A stretch of 64,000 bases of DNA from Lysinibacillus odysseyi (GCA_014595895.1 JABUKB010000001.1:1612001-1676000), one strand, 5' to 3'. Shown: positions 1-7,778, numbered from the stretch's first letter. Made by a program: numbers and translations. The notes: generated from the sequence alone by a model not told the origin.

Positions 1-36
1 AGGGGCCGTCTGAAAAGTCATTTTGAGACGGCCCCT
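1..36. terminator. Bidirectional hairpin at the left edge
   Basis: An 11-bp perfect inverted repeat (AGGGGCCGTCT ... AGACGGCCCCT) with a 14-nt loop, followed by only a short T stretch. The gene it would end lies outside the window. Confidence 0.55.
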
Positions 37-113
37 TTGCGACGAGGATGGTGGCATTTTGATGCGACCACCGCAGGAGCAATACTTCCTAAGGGATCAT
101 TATCAAATAGAAT

Positions 114-155
114 AGGGAGGTGTTCAAAAAGTTTTTACTTTTTGAACACCTCCCT
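114..155 (-). terminator. Long hairpin after the DUF456 gene
   Basis: A 19-bp perfect stem with a 4-nt loop lies immediately beyond the stop codon of the DUF456 gene on the minus strand. The stem ends in its own A/T run, but there is no clear T tract after it, so it may act as a terminator or as a 3'-end stabiliser. Confidence 0.6.
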
Positions 156-159
156 CCTT

Positions 160-639
160 TTAAATAACAATGATAAATAATACAATCATGACAATTTGTA
201 CAATCCCTTTTGTCACAATGGATGTTAAAAAGCCAACTAAAGAACCAATTCCTGCCTTGAATGCTTGTTCTAAGGAAGAACGTGTAACGATTAACTCCGC
301 TGCCACTGCCCCGATAAAAGGACCGATCAAAATGCCCGCTACCGGGATGACAAATGGTCCGATAAGCAAACCAATTGTACTGCCCCACATCCCTGCTTTG
401 CTGCCGCCGAATTTTTTCACACCCACTACATTAGACAGCGTATCCGCGCCGAATAATAAAATGACGAATAATATCTCAATGACCCAGAACCACCAAGGCA
501 GCTCACTAAAGCCATAAAATAGTCCGTATACAATAAATCCACCTAAAATAAACAGCACAGATGGAATGATCGGGTAAACAAGTCCAATAAAAGCAATGAT
601 AAAGAACGCTATAATGATAACCCAAGCTACTATATCCAC
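160..639 (-). CDS. DUF456 family membrane protein (YqgC-like)
   Basis: A 159-residue, very hydrophobic protein with about five membrane segments. The glycine/proline-rich central part (about residues 85-115, with repeated IGPF motifs) is typical of the DUF456 family, to which B. subtilis YqgC belongs. The start is GTG at 637-639, preceded by AAAGGAGAG at good spacing. It is transcribed alone and divergently from the DUF1189 gene and ends at a strong hairpin. No biochemical role is established for the family, and nothing in the sequence shows one. The family assignment is from remembered features and is fairly secure; the function is unknown. Confidence 0.75.
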   Translation of the reverse strand: MDIVAWVIIIAFFIIAFIGLVYPIIPSVLFILGGFIVYGLFYGFSELPWWFWVIEILFVILLFGADTLSNVVGVKKFGGSKAGMWGSTIGLLIGPFVIPVAGILIGPFIGAVAAELIVTRSSLEQAFKAGIGSLVGFLTSIVTKGIVQIVMIVLFIIVI

Positions 640-750
640 GTAACATCTCTCCTTTCTATTCCTATACGTACCACTCTTTCCAAGGTTTCAAGCAATATTC
701 GTTTTTCGAACGGAAGCTTTCATGTTACACTTCCTGTTGGAGGGAATATT

Positions 751-1254
751 ATGAACCATTTACAATTTTTTATCGCCAGCTTGTTTACTCCTAAAAAACT
801 AGCCAATACTCGTATGCTATCGATTGGGAAAGTAATTCAATACGCTTTTTTATTAATCACAGTGCTCACTATTTTTTCATTCCTCCAATTTTTATTCGAT
901 TTAGACAGCGACACGTTTAATGCAGCAGGTCTGGAAGAGTATGTAGCCGATATCAAATGGATTATTTATCCGATTGGATTATTGTTTATTTTCATTTTAA
1001 CAGCTGTGCTTACATTTGCCCGTATTAGTATATATGCTGCTGTAGGGCTATTATTTGTGCGCATGGTCGGTCGCCGCGGCGAATATCGTCAAATCTGGCG
1101 CACTGCTACTTATGCAATAACGTGGGCTATCCTATTATCTATCATTGCGGAGCTATTTCACCTACCAGGGACATTATGGACGATGATTGGTATTATCATT
1201 ACGGTACTATTTTTATGGATTGCTATACAGTATTACCCAAAACAGAGAAAATAA
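751..1254 (+). CDS. DUF1189 family membrane protein (YqgB-like)
   Basis: A 167-residue integral membrane protein with about four transmembrane segments (roughly residues 25-47, 70-95, 100-105 onward and 120-160). The N-terminal stretch with a conserved LFTPKKLA-type motif and the overall spacing resemble the DUF1189 family (B. subtilis YqgB). The ribosome site TTGGAGGG precedes the ATG. It lies just upstream of yqfZ and ispG, as in B. subtilis. The function is not known. Transcripts from this gene should run into the terminator-like hairpin at 1259-1303. Confidence 0.75.
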   Translation: MNHLQFFIASLFTPKKLANTRMLSIGKVIQYAFLLITVLTIFSFLQFLFDLDSDTFNAAGLEEYVADIKWIIYPIGLLFIFILTAVLTFARISIYAAVGLLFVRMVGRRGEYRQIWRTATYAITWAILLSIIAELFHLPGTLWTMIGIIITVLFLWIAIQYYPKQRK

Positions 1255-1282
1255 GCATAAACCCCTACGCGTCACATACAAT
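1255..1282 (+). promoter_or_regulatory. Candidate SigE promoter for yqfZ, inside a hairpin
   Basis: The -10 octamer CATACAAT (1275-1282) equals the mother-cell SigE consensus as I recall it. A -35-like GCATAAA (1255-1261) lies 13 nt upstream. The -10 lies in the loop of the hairpin at 1259-1303, so a start site about 7 nt downstream would fall at the ribosome binding site. The motif is seen; sigma factor use is inferred. Confidence 0.5.
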
Positions 1283-1303
1283 ATGGACAAGGAGGGGTTT
1301 TTT
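1259..1303 (+). terminator. Terminator-like hairpin overlapping the yqfZ RBS
   Basis: AAACCCCT (1259-1266) pairs with AGGGGTTT (1293-1300) and is followed by a T run to 1303. The 3' arm contains the AGGGG of the yqfZ ribosome site (AAGGAGGGG, 1289-1297). Read-through RNA from the DUF1189 gene would fold it, either ending transcription or hiding the ribosome site. The loop is long (26 nt), so the fold is moderate. Confidence 0.5.
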
Positions 1304-1304
1304 A

Positions 1305-1634
1305 TTGCGTATGCTCATTTGGACTATTATCTTTTTTGTCGTTGCAGCGGTGGTAAAAATTGATTTGCAGGAAGGCACATTACCTCTAGCTAGTTTCTAT
1401 AAGGAGCCTTGTACTGAAACCACAACAAGCTATCAAACGGTCCAAGTAAAAATAGCAGAACACGATACTATCCACTCCATTTTAGCAACAACGCCGATGG
1501 AAACAGAGATGTCTTTTTCGGAGCGGTTGGCATTATTTTTTCAGTATAATCCACATTTACAAAAGCAGTCATTACGTGCAGGAGAATCGGTTACTATCCC
1601 AATAAAACGAATAAAACAATGCCAAAATACATAA
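1305..1634 (+). CDS. yqfZ: YqfZ-like membrane-anchored protein, degenerate LysM
   Basis: A 109-residue protein read from TTG at 1305, 7 nt after AAGGAGGGG; there is no better start. Residues 3-18 form one membrane anchor or uncleaved signal. The C-terminal half (IAEHDTIHSIL ... FFQYNPHLQKQSLRAGESVTIP) has the spacing of a LysM peptidoglycan-binding domain: a gap to an N-P turn, then L-x-x-G-x-x-I-x-I-P. It lies between the DUF1189 gene and ispG, the position of B. subtilis yqfZ, which encodes a small LysM protein. A plausible role is a cell-wall or spore-envelope protein made in the mother cell; this rests on the promoter motif and on synteny. Confidence 0.65.
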   Translation: MRMLIWTIIFFVVAAVVKIDLQEGTLPLASFYKEPCTETTTSYQTVQVKIAEHDTIHSILATTPMETEMSFSERLALFFQYNPHLQKQSLRAGESVTIPIKRIKQCQNT

Positions 1635-1649
1635 TTCAACGTTTCTTCC

Positions 1650-1679
1650 TTGTCAATACCTTTCACGGACTGCTAAAAT
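1650..1679 (+). promoter_or_regulatory. SigA-type promoter of ispG
   Basis: TTGTCA (1650-1655) and TAAAAT (1674-1679) are separated by 18 nt, about 50 nt upstream of the ispG start codon. Confidence 0.5.
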
Positions 1680-1730
1680 AGTCTAGAGTGACGGCTATCT
1701 TCAAGAGAGCCCGAAAAGGAGAGAGAAATA

Positions 1731-2840
1731 ATGAGTGAAATCGTTCATCGTACAAAGACACGCCCAGTACGTGTTGGTAATTTAACGATTGGTGGAAATA
1801 ATGAAGTAGTAATTCAAAGTATGTGTACAACAAAAACACATGATGTAGAGGCTACAGTAGCAGAAATTAAACGTTTAGAAGAGGCAGGTTGCCAAATTGT
1901 ACGTGTCGCTGTGCCAGATGAGCGTGCAGCAGATGCTATCGCTGACATTAAAAAGCAAATCAATATCCCACTTGTTGCGGATATTCATTTCGATTATAAA
2001 TTAGCGTTAAAAGCAATCGAAAATGGCATTGATAAAGTACGTATCAATCCGGGTAATATCGGACGCCGTGAAAAAGTAGAAGCAGTTGTGAATGCAGCAA
2101 AAGCTAAAGGAATCCCGATTCGTATCGGTGTAAACGCTGGTTCTCTAGAGCGCCATATTTTAGAAAAATACGGCTACCCTACTGCTGACGGTATGGTTGA
2201 ATCTGCTTTACATCATATTAAAATTTTAGAAGACTTGGATTTCCATGATATTATCGTATCGATGAAAGCATCGGACGTGAACTTAGCTATTGAAGCTTAT
2301 GAAAAGGCAGCAAAAGCCTTTGACTATCCTCTGCATTTAGGGATTACAGAGTCTGGGACATTATTTGCTGGAACAGTAAAATCAGCAGCTGGTCTTGGTG
2401 CGATTTTATCGAGAGGAATCGGTAACACATTACGTATTTCATTGTCAGCCGACCCAGTGGAAGAAATAAAGGTTGCACGTGAATTATTGAAATCATTTGG
2501 ATTAGCTTCTAACATGGCTACATTAATCTCCTGCCCAACATGCGGTCGTATCGAAATCGATTTAATTTCGATTGCCAATGAAGTCGAAGAATATATTTCA
2601 AAGCTGAATGTACCGCTAAAAGTAGCTGTTCTAGGCTGCGCAGTAAATGGTCCAGGTGAAGCACGTGAAGCAGACATCGGTATTGCCGGCGCTCGTGGTG
2701 AAGGTCTGTTATTCATGAAAGGGAAAACAGTTCGTAAAGTACCTGAAGAAACAATGGTAGAAGAACTGAAAAAAGAAATCGATAAGTTAGCAGCTGAAAT
2801 GGCAGCGAAACGCGAAGAGGAAGCGAAGGCTGAGGTATAA
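1731..2840 (+). CDS. ispG: 4-hydroxy-3-methylbut-2-enyl diphosphate synthase IspG
   Basis: A 369-residue iron-sulfur enzyme of the MEP isoprenoid pathway. It converts 2-C-methyl-D-erythritol 2,4-cyclodiphosphate to HMBPP in the cytosol. The N-terminal TIM barrel begins with [10 protein letters not shown] and VVIQSM motifs. The [4Fe-4S] ligands are visible: CPTC (Cys268, Cys271) and [10 protein letters not shown] (Cys303, with the conserved Glu about residue 310). Length and motifs fit the family. The ribosome site AAAAGGAGAGAG precedes the ATG. The next gene starts directly after its stop, so the two are probably co-transcribed. The pathway partner IspH is encoded at 18.5 kb. Confidence 0.97.
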   Translation: MSEIVHRTKTRPVRVGNLTIGGNNEVVIQSMCTTKTHDVEATVAEIKRLEEAGCQIVRVAVPDERAADAIADIKKQINIPLVADIHFDYKLALKAIENGIDKVRINPGNIGRREKVEAVVNAAKAKGIPIRIGVNAGSLERHILEKYGYPTADGMVESALHHIKILEDLDFHDIIVSMKASDVNLAIEAYEKAAKAFDYPLHLGITESGTLFAGTVKSAAGLGAILSRGIGNTLRISLSADPVEEIKVARELLKSFGLASNMATLISCPTCGRIEIDLISIANEVEEYISKLNVPLKVAVLGCAVNGPGEAREADIGIAGARGEGLLFMKGKTVRKVPEETMVEELKKEIDKLAAEMAAKREEEAKAEV

Positions 2841-3422
2841 ATGACCGCTGAAATCAAAAAGCCGCGATTTGGGATTGATATTGATGGCACGGTAACTTGC
2901 CCTGCCACATTACTCCCCCATATCAATAGCGCATACAATGTCAACATTACATTGGATGACGTAAAAGAATATGATTTCTTAAGTGCCTTTCCTCACCCTG
3001 TCGACCGCAAACAATTCCAAGCATGGTTCGAAGAAAATGAACCTGCGCTCTATTCCGTTAGTGAATGCGCAACAAACGCGAAACAGATTTTGACTGCTTG
3101 GCAACATCAGTACGAGCTATTTTATATTTCAGCGCGCGGAGAGAAATTATTAGATATCACGAAGGATTGGTTCACAAAAGAAGCCATTCCCTTCCATCAT
3201 ATTGAATTGATCGGTAGTCACGATAAAATTCAAGCTGCTAAAAAGCATGCTGTGGATGTTTTCTTTGAAGATAAGCATGACAATGCAGTGATGCTCGCTG
3301 AAGAACTAGACATTCCTGTTATTTTGTTTGACACGCCTTATAACCGCCCTGCCGTACCGAATAATGTTATTCGTGTGTATGACTGGCTCGAAGCAGACGC
3401 ATGGATTAAGCGGCATTTTTAA
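2841..3422 (+). CDS. yqfW: HAD-family 5' nucleotidase-like protein (YqfW)
   Basis: A 193-residue cytosolic HAD phosphatase. Motif I is DIDGTVT (about residues 13-19, both Asp present), motif II is in FYISARGEK (about 95-103), and motif III is FFEDKHDNA (about 137-145). This layout fits the 5'(3')-deoxyribonucleotidase-like group to which B. subtilis YqfW belongs; the exact substrate is not shown. It starts at the base after the ispG stop, probably translated by reinitiation, and is followed by a strong terminator. It has no evident link to isoprenoid synthesis apart from co-transcription. Confidence 0.85.
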   Translation: MTAEIKKPRFGIDIDGTVTCPATLLPHINSAYNVNITLDDVKEYDFLSAFPHPVDRKQFQAWFEENEPALYSVSECATNAKQILTAWQHQYELFYISARGEKLLDITKDWFTKEAIPFHHIELIGSHDKIQAAKKHAVDVFFEDKHDNAVMLAEELDIPVILFDTPYNRPAVPNNVIRVYDWLEADAWIKRHF

Positions 3423-3430
3423 ACGATAAA

Positions 3431-3466
3431 ACCCCTTTTCACAGATTGATGTGAAAGGGGGTTTTT
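3431..3466 (+). terminator. Rho-independent terminator of ispG-yqfW
   Basis: A 12-bp stem (ACCCCTTTTCAC / GTGAAAGGGGGT) with an 8-nt loop and a T run, 8 nt after the stop codon. Confidence 0.9.
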
Positions 3467-3496
3467 ATTATACATACATTTTGAGTAAGAGCAGAG

Positions 3497-3625
3497 TTAA
3501 ACTTCTAAAATGCCCCTTACCCAACGATCGACAAAGCTTTCAAATGTAATGCCATAACGCTCATGTACCTGATGATAAACAAAATAAATGCCTAATTTAT
3601 CTAATATCTCGTCACTAACACGCAT
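3497..3625 (-). CDS. Small 42-aa protein, unrecognised
   Basis: Reading from ATG at 3623-3625 gives a 42-residue acidic/aromatic protein that starts MRVSDEILDKLGIYFVYHQV and ends GILEV. The ribosome site GAAAGGAAG lies 8-9 nt upstream; a second ATG two codons earlier is too close to it. Composition looks like a real folded peptide (Asp/Glu/Tyr/Phe/His mix, no low complexity), and the reading frame fills the space between two convergent or divergent units. No family is recognised. It could be a small regulatory protein. Support comes only from the RBS, frame and composition. Confidence 0.5.
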   Translation of the reverse strand: MRVSDEILDKLGIYFVYHQVHERYGITFESFVDRWVRGILEV

Positions 3626-3825
3626 CAGCATCTTCCTTTCTAATCGCTCTTCTTGTCGATTTCTCTATTATTCAATTCACTGAAGACTTACCTCATTTTT
3701 CCCATTTTATACTCTTTTTTAAACACCTTACGTCAATCTGTTAGAAAATATTCACACATTCGCAATTTTAAACCATTTTTTCATAGTAAGATGAAGACAT
3801 ATTAAGACAATGGAGTGGTCGAATT

Positions 3826-4320
3826 ATGCGTATTACACCTATTTTATGCACAGGATTATTATCATTATTTTTAGTAGGTTGTTCAGACACAATGTCTGAT
3901 TTAAAAGAGGCAGCTGCCGGGATTAACTCGAAGGCAAATGAGGCAGCTACGGCCATTTCCCAGGATGCCCATTCTGTACGTGCGATCGAAATTCACTATC
4001 AAGATGCCACTTTTACAATAAACGACTTATTTAAAACGATTTTACGTGATGTGCAATGGCAGTTAGATAAAGAGGATGCAACCTCGCTCCAAGTGAAGGG
4101 TACATGGCTGCCAGCGCTACTGGCTGACGAAGGCTTAACAGAGGAAAACTATGAGCAGCTTGCCGTTGATGGCGAAGTAACTGTGCTCCTAAAGATTGAA
4201 AATCATGTTATTCAGGAAGACGAAACTGCTGTCATCGTTAACTATCAAGGGGAAACCATACTTGAGGTAGAAGGTAAAGAAATCTTTGTTAAACTGTTAG
4301 ATGAGTTTAGTAAAAAATAA
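3826..4320 (+). CDS. Putative lipoprotein, unknown function
   Basis: A 164-residue exported protein. Residues 1-18 form a lipoprotein signal peptide that ends in LVGC (Cys19 lipidation site). The mature part has an Ala-rich helical segment (about 25-50), then a mixed alpha/beta domain rich in Val, Leu and Glu, with no known catalytic motif. The start has TGGAGTGG at suitable spacing. It is a single-gene unit followed by the csbD-like gene. The protein is expected on the outer face of the membrane; its function is not evident and I recognise no family. Confidence 0.7.
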   Translation: MRITPILCTGLLSLFLVGCSDTMSDLKEAAAGINSKANEAATAISQDAHSVRAIEIHYQDATFTINDLFKTILRDVQWQLDKEDATSLQVKGTWLPALLADEGLTEENYEQLAVDGEVTVLLKIENHVIQEDETAVIVNYQGETILEVEGKEIFVKLLDEFSKK

Positions 4321-4369
4321 TCCCCCCCTCCTTTAGGATTACTTTTTCTGATGAAAATAATAGAAAAAT

Positions 4370-4394
4370 GTTTCATTTTCTTAACTTAGGGAAT
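4370..4394 (+). promoter_or_regulatory. SigB-type promoter of the csbD gene
   Basis: GTTTCA (4370-4375), a 13-nt spacer and GGGAAT (4389-4394) match the general-stress SigB pattern (GTTTAA, 12-14 nt, GGGTAT) closely. It lies 35 nt before the csbD start. B. subtilis csbD is SigB-controlled, which supports the reading. Confidence 0.7.
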
Positions 4395-4429
4395 CTAATA
4401 AGAGATTCATACTTTAAGGAGGTTTTATT

Positions 4430-4666
4430 ATGTCAGGACTGTCAGATAATCTAAAAGGCGCTGGAAACAAACTAAAGGGTGAAGCAAAAGACGCTATCGG
4501 AAAAGCAACAGATGATCCGATGCTACGAGCAGAAGGCAAGTGGGACAAGCTAAAAGGTGAAGCTCAGCAAGAGGTGGGCGAAATCAAAGAAAATTTCTCT
4601 CATAGACATGATGACCATGCGGAAAGACGAGATGAATATCTAGATAATAGAGACCTTGATCGATAA
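4430..4666 (+). CDS. csbD: CsbD family stress protein
   Basis: A 78-residue, highly charged, Lys/Glu/Asp-rich protein with the CsbD repeat pattern: GLSDNLKGAGNKLKGEAKDA then a second KWDKLKGEAQQEVGE unit (about residues 2-24 and 37-53). The C-terminal 25 residues are very rich in Asp, Arg and His and probably disordered. CsbD proteins are cytosolic general-stress proteins of unknown activity. The gene has a perfect AAGGAGG ribosome site and a SigB-type promoter, and ends at its own terminator, so it is a single-gene stress unit. Confidence 0.88.
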   Translation: MSGLSDNLKGAGNKLKGEAKDAIGKATDDPMLRAEGKWDKLKGEAQQEVGEIKENFSHRHDDHAERRDEYLDNRDLDR

Positions 4667-4681
4667 TAAGTCATTTTAAAA

Positions 4682-4721
4682 GGGATGGTTCTGTGTTTTG
4701 CAACACAGGACCGTCCCATTT
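4682..4721 (+). terminator. Terminator of csbD (and of the convergent esterase gene)
   Basis: A 14-bp stem with two G-U-type pairs (GGGATGGTTCTGTG / CACAGGACCGTCCC) followed by a T run. It lies between convergent genes and can serve both strands. Confidence 0.8.
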
Positions 4722-5366
4722 TTAATGCGTTGTATATGGTAAATCTGCCGCAATAAATGCGACTAAATCTTTTATGTTTTGCGGTGTTACACCGTGTCCG
4801 TCTGGATATGTTTTGTATGTCACATCTGCGCCGTACTCTTTAAAAAATGCCGCGCTTTGCTCTCCCCACGTTAAAGGATATACATAATCGTACTCTCCAT
4901 GGGCGATGAAGATTCTTGATTTGTCCATCGGCAGCTTATTGTATTCTACCGCAACAAACTCCGGTAAGAAGCTTGATAACGCGACCGTTCCACGAATAGC
5001 GTTGCCCATAACAAGCGCTAATGTTTGTGCCACTACAGCTCCCTGGTTGAAGCCTACGATATAAATATGCTCCATATCCAACTCGAATTCTTGAATCGCT
5101 TCAAAAATAAAAGCTTGTGTAAATTGTATAACTTTATCAAACACTTCACGCGTTGGGAAACCCTCTTCTTCAAATGTATAAAAGGCATAGCCTGGGCGGT
5201 GTTTCACAGGTCCTTGCAAACTGAAAATATGAGCTTGCCCTTCTAGCTCGCCTACTAATTGCAGTAGATCGTTTTCATCGCTTCCTAAACCGTGCAATAA
5301 AAATATAGCGGGCTGCTTACCTGTAGCGACTGGCTTTTTGTGTATAAATGTATAAGGTGATTGCAT
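4722..5366 (-). CDS. Phospholipase/carboxylesterase-like protein lacking the Ser nucleophile
   Basis: A 214-residue alpha/beta-hydrolase of the phospholipase/carboxylesterase type (Abhydrolase_2; related to B. subtilis MhqD-like esterases). The oxyanion-hole region is FLLHGLGSDENDL (about 22-34). The acid is Asp160 in HGEYDYVYP, and the histidine is His191 in DGHGVTP. The nucleophile elbow, normally G-F-S-Q-G, reads G-F-N-Q-G with Asn107; the codon is AAC. Either the protein is no longer a serine hydrolase, or there is a single-base change. It starts 2 nt from the upstream gene and is probably co-transcribed with it. Confidence 0.8.
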   Translation of the reverse strand: MQSPYTFIHKKPVATGKQPAIFLLHGLGSDENDLLQLVGELEGQAHIFSLQGPVKHRPGYAFYTFEEEGFPTREVFDKVIQFTQAFIFEAIQEFELDMEHIYIVGFNQGAVVAQTLALVMGNAIRGTVALSSFLPEFVAVEYNKLPMDKSRIFIAHGEYDYVYPLTWGEQSAAFFKEYGADVTYKTYPDGHGVTPQNIKDLVAFIAADLPYTTH

Positions 5367-5368
5367 AA

Positions 5369-5935
5369 CTAGTCCTCCATTAATTCCATTTTATTGACGA
5401 ATTGATCTGCATAATAAGCAATGTAACCTTCGATGATTCGCAATATCTCCTCAAATTCCCCCGCAAAGACTTGCTTTACATCTTGGTCGACCGTTAAGAG
5501 CGTTAAAAAATCAAAGCGTAACGAGTGTTCTACAGATGCATAGGCATAATCATATACGACCGCCTCTTCCTCCACTTGGAGCGCTTTGTATTGTGCGTGA
5601 AATAGCTTTTTGTAATCATCCATTTTCTCAGCAATATTCTGGCGAATTTGCATTTGCTGCGCGAGGATTTCGCTCTCTGCATAGCCTATTTTTGGTACTT
5701 GACCTGCTCCATATGTACTTCGCATCAAACGTTGCCACGCTGCCTTATTGTCGACAAAGTAGGTGATATTCAACATTAGTCGATCATAAAAATCAATAGC
5801 ATCTATCGCTGAAGCTCTTTTGGTTTGGATATTTTGCTTGATTATCTGTTGCATTTGCTGCGGCTGCGCTTTTGCTGTTAATCTGGCAAACAATAATTCA
5901 ATATAGCGATTGACAGCGTCCTGACCTTGACTCAT
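5369..5935 (-). CDS. Hypothetical helical protein
   Basis: A 188-residue protein starting at ATG 5933-5935, chosen because AAGGAAGTG lies 7 nt upstream; the longer open frame upstream has no ribosome site and an odd composition. It is predicted to be mostly helical, with a Gln-rich segment (about residues 20-40) and many aromatic and acidic residues. There is no signal peptide or membrane segment, so it is cytosolic. I recognise no family. It forms a two-gene unit with the esterase-like gene, separated by 2 nt. Function unknown. Confidence 0.65.
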   Translation of the reverse strand: MSQGQDAVNRYIELLFARLTAKAQPQQMQQIIKQNIQTKRASAIDAIDFYDRLMLNITYFVDNKAAWQRLMRSTYGAGQVPKIGYAESEILAQQMQIRQNIAEKMDDYKKLFHAQYKALQVEEEAVVYDYAYASVEHSLRFDFLTLLTVDQDVKQVFAGEFEEILRIIEGYIAYYADQFVNKMELMED

Positions 5936-6081
5936 TATTTCACTTCCTTGCATTGCATAATTACCATTGTCTATCGTACCATTCCTTATGCATTTAGGCA
6001 CGCGGAAAAGAACCGTTCGCCCAAAAATAGAAATGATTTGGATTTTTAAGGTATACCTGAAATAACTGCCGAAAAGAGTGA

Positions 6082-6115
6082 AAACTAGCATCTTCTTCAC
6101 AGTAGATGCTAGTTT
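6082..6115 (-). terminator. Terminator of the TPR gene
   Basis: A 12-bp perfect stem (AAACTAGCATCT / AGATGCTAGTTT) with T-rich flank on the minus strand, 5 nt after the TPR gene stop. Confidence 0.8.
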
Positions 6116-6120
6116 CTCGT

Positions 6121-6828
6121 TTACAGTAGATAATCTTTTAAGCTTTCGAAAGTATTGTCAATCGCATCTTTCAGCGAGTTTTGATCTGCACGTAAAGCTT
6201 GCTGTGCCTGCTCTAATGTACGAATGGCATGCTCTAAAAACATTTCCTGCTGTAAATCTTTATACAGTGTGATGAGCACTAAAGCGCGGTTCCAGTACCA
6301 GCGGGCATTATGAGGGTCCAATTCAATCGCCCGCTCTAAGTAACCAAGCACCTCGAAAGGCGATGAGCTGACACGTGCCAATGTTTGACCCGCAAAGCCG
6401 TAATACGTTGCGTTATTCGGTGCATATCTCACGGCCTGAATAAAGCAATGTACACTTTCATCATAATGATGCGCAAATAAAAATAATTGACCTTGCGTAA
6501 AGAAAGACTGCGCCTTTTCTTCATCAGTACCTTCTTTTGCCGCTTGTTCTAATTGCTGAATACGTGCTGCAAATTCCTGCTCGTCTTTGATCGCACGAAT
6601 CGCTAACACATCATCCATTTCTGGATACGTCTCATCTGACCGTTCAACAGATGGTGTCTCTTTTTTCGTATACATCGGTATTTCATGAATACCGTAGCTT
6701 TCATACATCGCAATCATTTTTTGTGCTGCCGGTGCTTCTTGTGCATCTGCTTTCACCTGGCGAGCTGCTGCTAAGCTCGCATGTACTTGTCCGCTATAAA
6801 AATAGTTCTCCATATCACTCATGTTCAT
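6121..6828 (-). CDS. Tetratricopeptide-repeat protein
   Basis: A 235-residue protein read from ATG at 6826-6828 (AAGGGGG at 5 nt; an ATG two codons later is also possible). At least two TPR units are visible between about residues 105 and 185, with A-x-Y-x-x-x-A-x-x-L and F-x-x-A-I-x-L-D-P patterns, for example GQLFLFAHHYDESVHCFIQA and YLERAIELDPHNARWYWNRA. There is no signal peptide, so it is cytosolic. TPR proteins mediate protein-protein contacts; the partner is unknown. It is a single-gene unit with its own terminator. Confidence 0.75.
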   Translation of the reverse strand: MNMSDMENYFYSGQVHASLAAARQVKADAQEAPAAQKMIAMYESYGIHEIPMYTKKETPSVERSDETYPEMDDVLAIRAIKDEQEFAARIQQLEQAAKEGTDEEKAQSFFTQGQLFLFAHHYDESVHCFIQAVRYAPNNATYYGFAGQTLARVSSSPFEVLGYLERAIELDPHNARWYWNRALVLITLYKDLQQEMFLEHAIRTLEQAQQALRADQNSLKDAIDNTFESLKDYLL

Positions 6829-6888
6829 TGATGCCCCCTTATGTTGCCCCAGTATAGCACGAAAATTTGGCATGCTATATTGTGTTTT

Positions 6889-7266
6889 TTACTTTAATCT
6901 CTCAGCAAGCCCATACCAAATACGGGTTACGGTCTCTGCTTCCTGCATCAGCAACTGATACAGCCTGCCGAGCGCATCTCGCAGAAAGCGTTCTTCCTTA
7001 TCCATCGGCACAATCCCCCGTCCGATATCTGTGCAGACACAATACACTGTAGCATCGAGATTTAGGATGCGCGTGAAAATCTCCTGTGCTGCAGCTAATT
7101 CATCTGCACCCGGTACAATCATATTCTCGAAATCTTTAATCACGATAATTGCTGCATCGCTAGTTGCAGGTATAGTTCCTGCATATATTTCATAAGGCTG
7201 CCCCTGCAATAAATTTTCTATGTAATTGGTTTTACCGTTATAGGCGCCTCCGATAATAATATGCAT
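6889..7266 (-). CDS. Short CobU-like P-loop protein
   Basis: A 125-residue protein read from ATG 7264-7266 (GGGAGG at 7-8 nt). The N-terminus has a P-loop, GGAYNGKT. The C-terminal half (DIGRGIVPMDKEERFLRDALGRLYQ ... GLAERLK) matches the last third of CobU/CobP, the adenosylcobinamide kinase/guanylyltransferase. The middle third, including the region with the guanylylated His, is missing. It is the last gene of an overlapping four-gene cobalamin cluster, and its first 49 nt lie inside cobC. It may be a kinase-only relic, a partner subunit for the CobU at 8509-9036, or a regulator. Confidence 0.65.
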   Translation of the reverse strand: MHIIIGGAYNGKTNYIENLLQGQPYEIYAGTIPATSDAAIIVIKDFENMIVPGADELAAAQEIFTRILNLDATVYCVCTDIGRGIVPMDKEERFLRDALGRLYQLLMQEAETVTRIWYGLAERLK

Positions 7267-7778
7267 CCTGATTCCTCCCATTGCAGTGTATAAATGACCC
7301 GATGTTTCACTTGAAGAGTATAAAAATCTTGGTTCAGTATCGTTGATAAAATCATTTGGATAACACCCCCATGGACGACAAACGTTGCATCTGCAAGCGT
7401 TATATCCGTAAACCCAGCCATCACGCGCTCACGAAACTGCGCAAAACTTTCTCCATTTGGCGGTGTTACAAGGTCCGGAGTGTCAATCCAGGCACGGTAG
7501 GATGCATTATCCTTTAGCTCTTCATATGTTTTCATTTCAAAATCGCCAAAATCCATTTCCCGCAGCCGCTCATCTGCTATGTAGAGAGCGTGCGGAAAAT
7601 AGCAAGCGGCAGTTTGCTGACAGCGGAGTAAGTCACTGCCAAAAATGAAGGTTGGATTGATTGGTATATCAGCACTCACTGGCATGAGAATGGGTTGATC
7701 TGTATGCCCGATATAACGGCGTTCTACATTGGCCTTTGTTTTTTCATGCCGGATTAAATGCACAGTACGACGAACCAT
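7218..7778 (-). CDS. cobC: Alpha-ribazole phosphatase-like histidine phosphatase
   Basis: A 186-residue protein of the histidine phosphatase (phosphoglycerate mutase) superfamily. The phospho-acceptor motif is LIRHEKT (His11 region), the second acid region is LREMDFGDFE, and the second catalytic His is in VVHGGV (about 137-141). In this context it is most likely CobC, which removes phosphate from alpha-ribazole-5'-phosphate or adenosylcobalamin-5'-phosphate in B12 nucleotide-loop assembly. It overlaps cobS by 25 nt and the short CobU-like gene by 49 nt. Enzyme identity rests on neighbours; other histidine phosphatases are similar. Confidence 0.8.
   Translation of the reverse strand: MVRRTVHLIRHEKTKANVERRYIGHTDQPILMPVSADIPINPTFIFGSDLLRCQQTAACYFPHALYIADERLREMDFGDFEMKTYEELKDNASYRAWIDTPDLVTPPNGESFAQFRERVMAGFTDITLADATFVVHGGVIQMILSTILNQDFYTLQVKHRVIYTLQWEESGCILLSEAPITVKPIT

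Noticed and set aside
2324-2947. A 207-codon minus-strand frame opposite ispG
   Set aside because: It is fully antisense to ispG and the start of yqfW, with no ribosome site and Ser/Ile-rich shadow composition.
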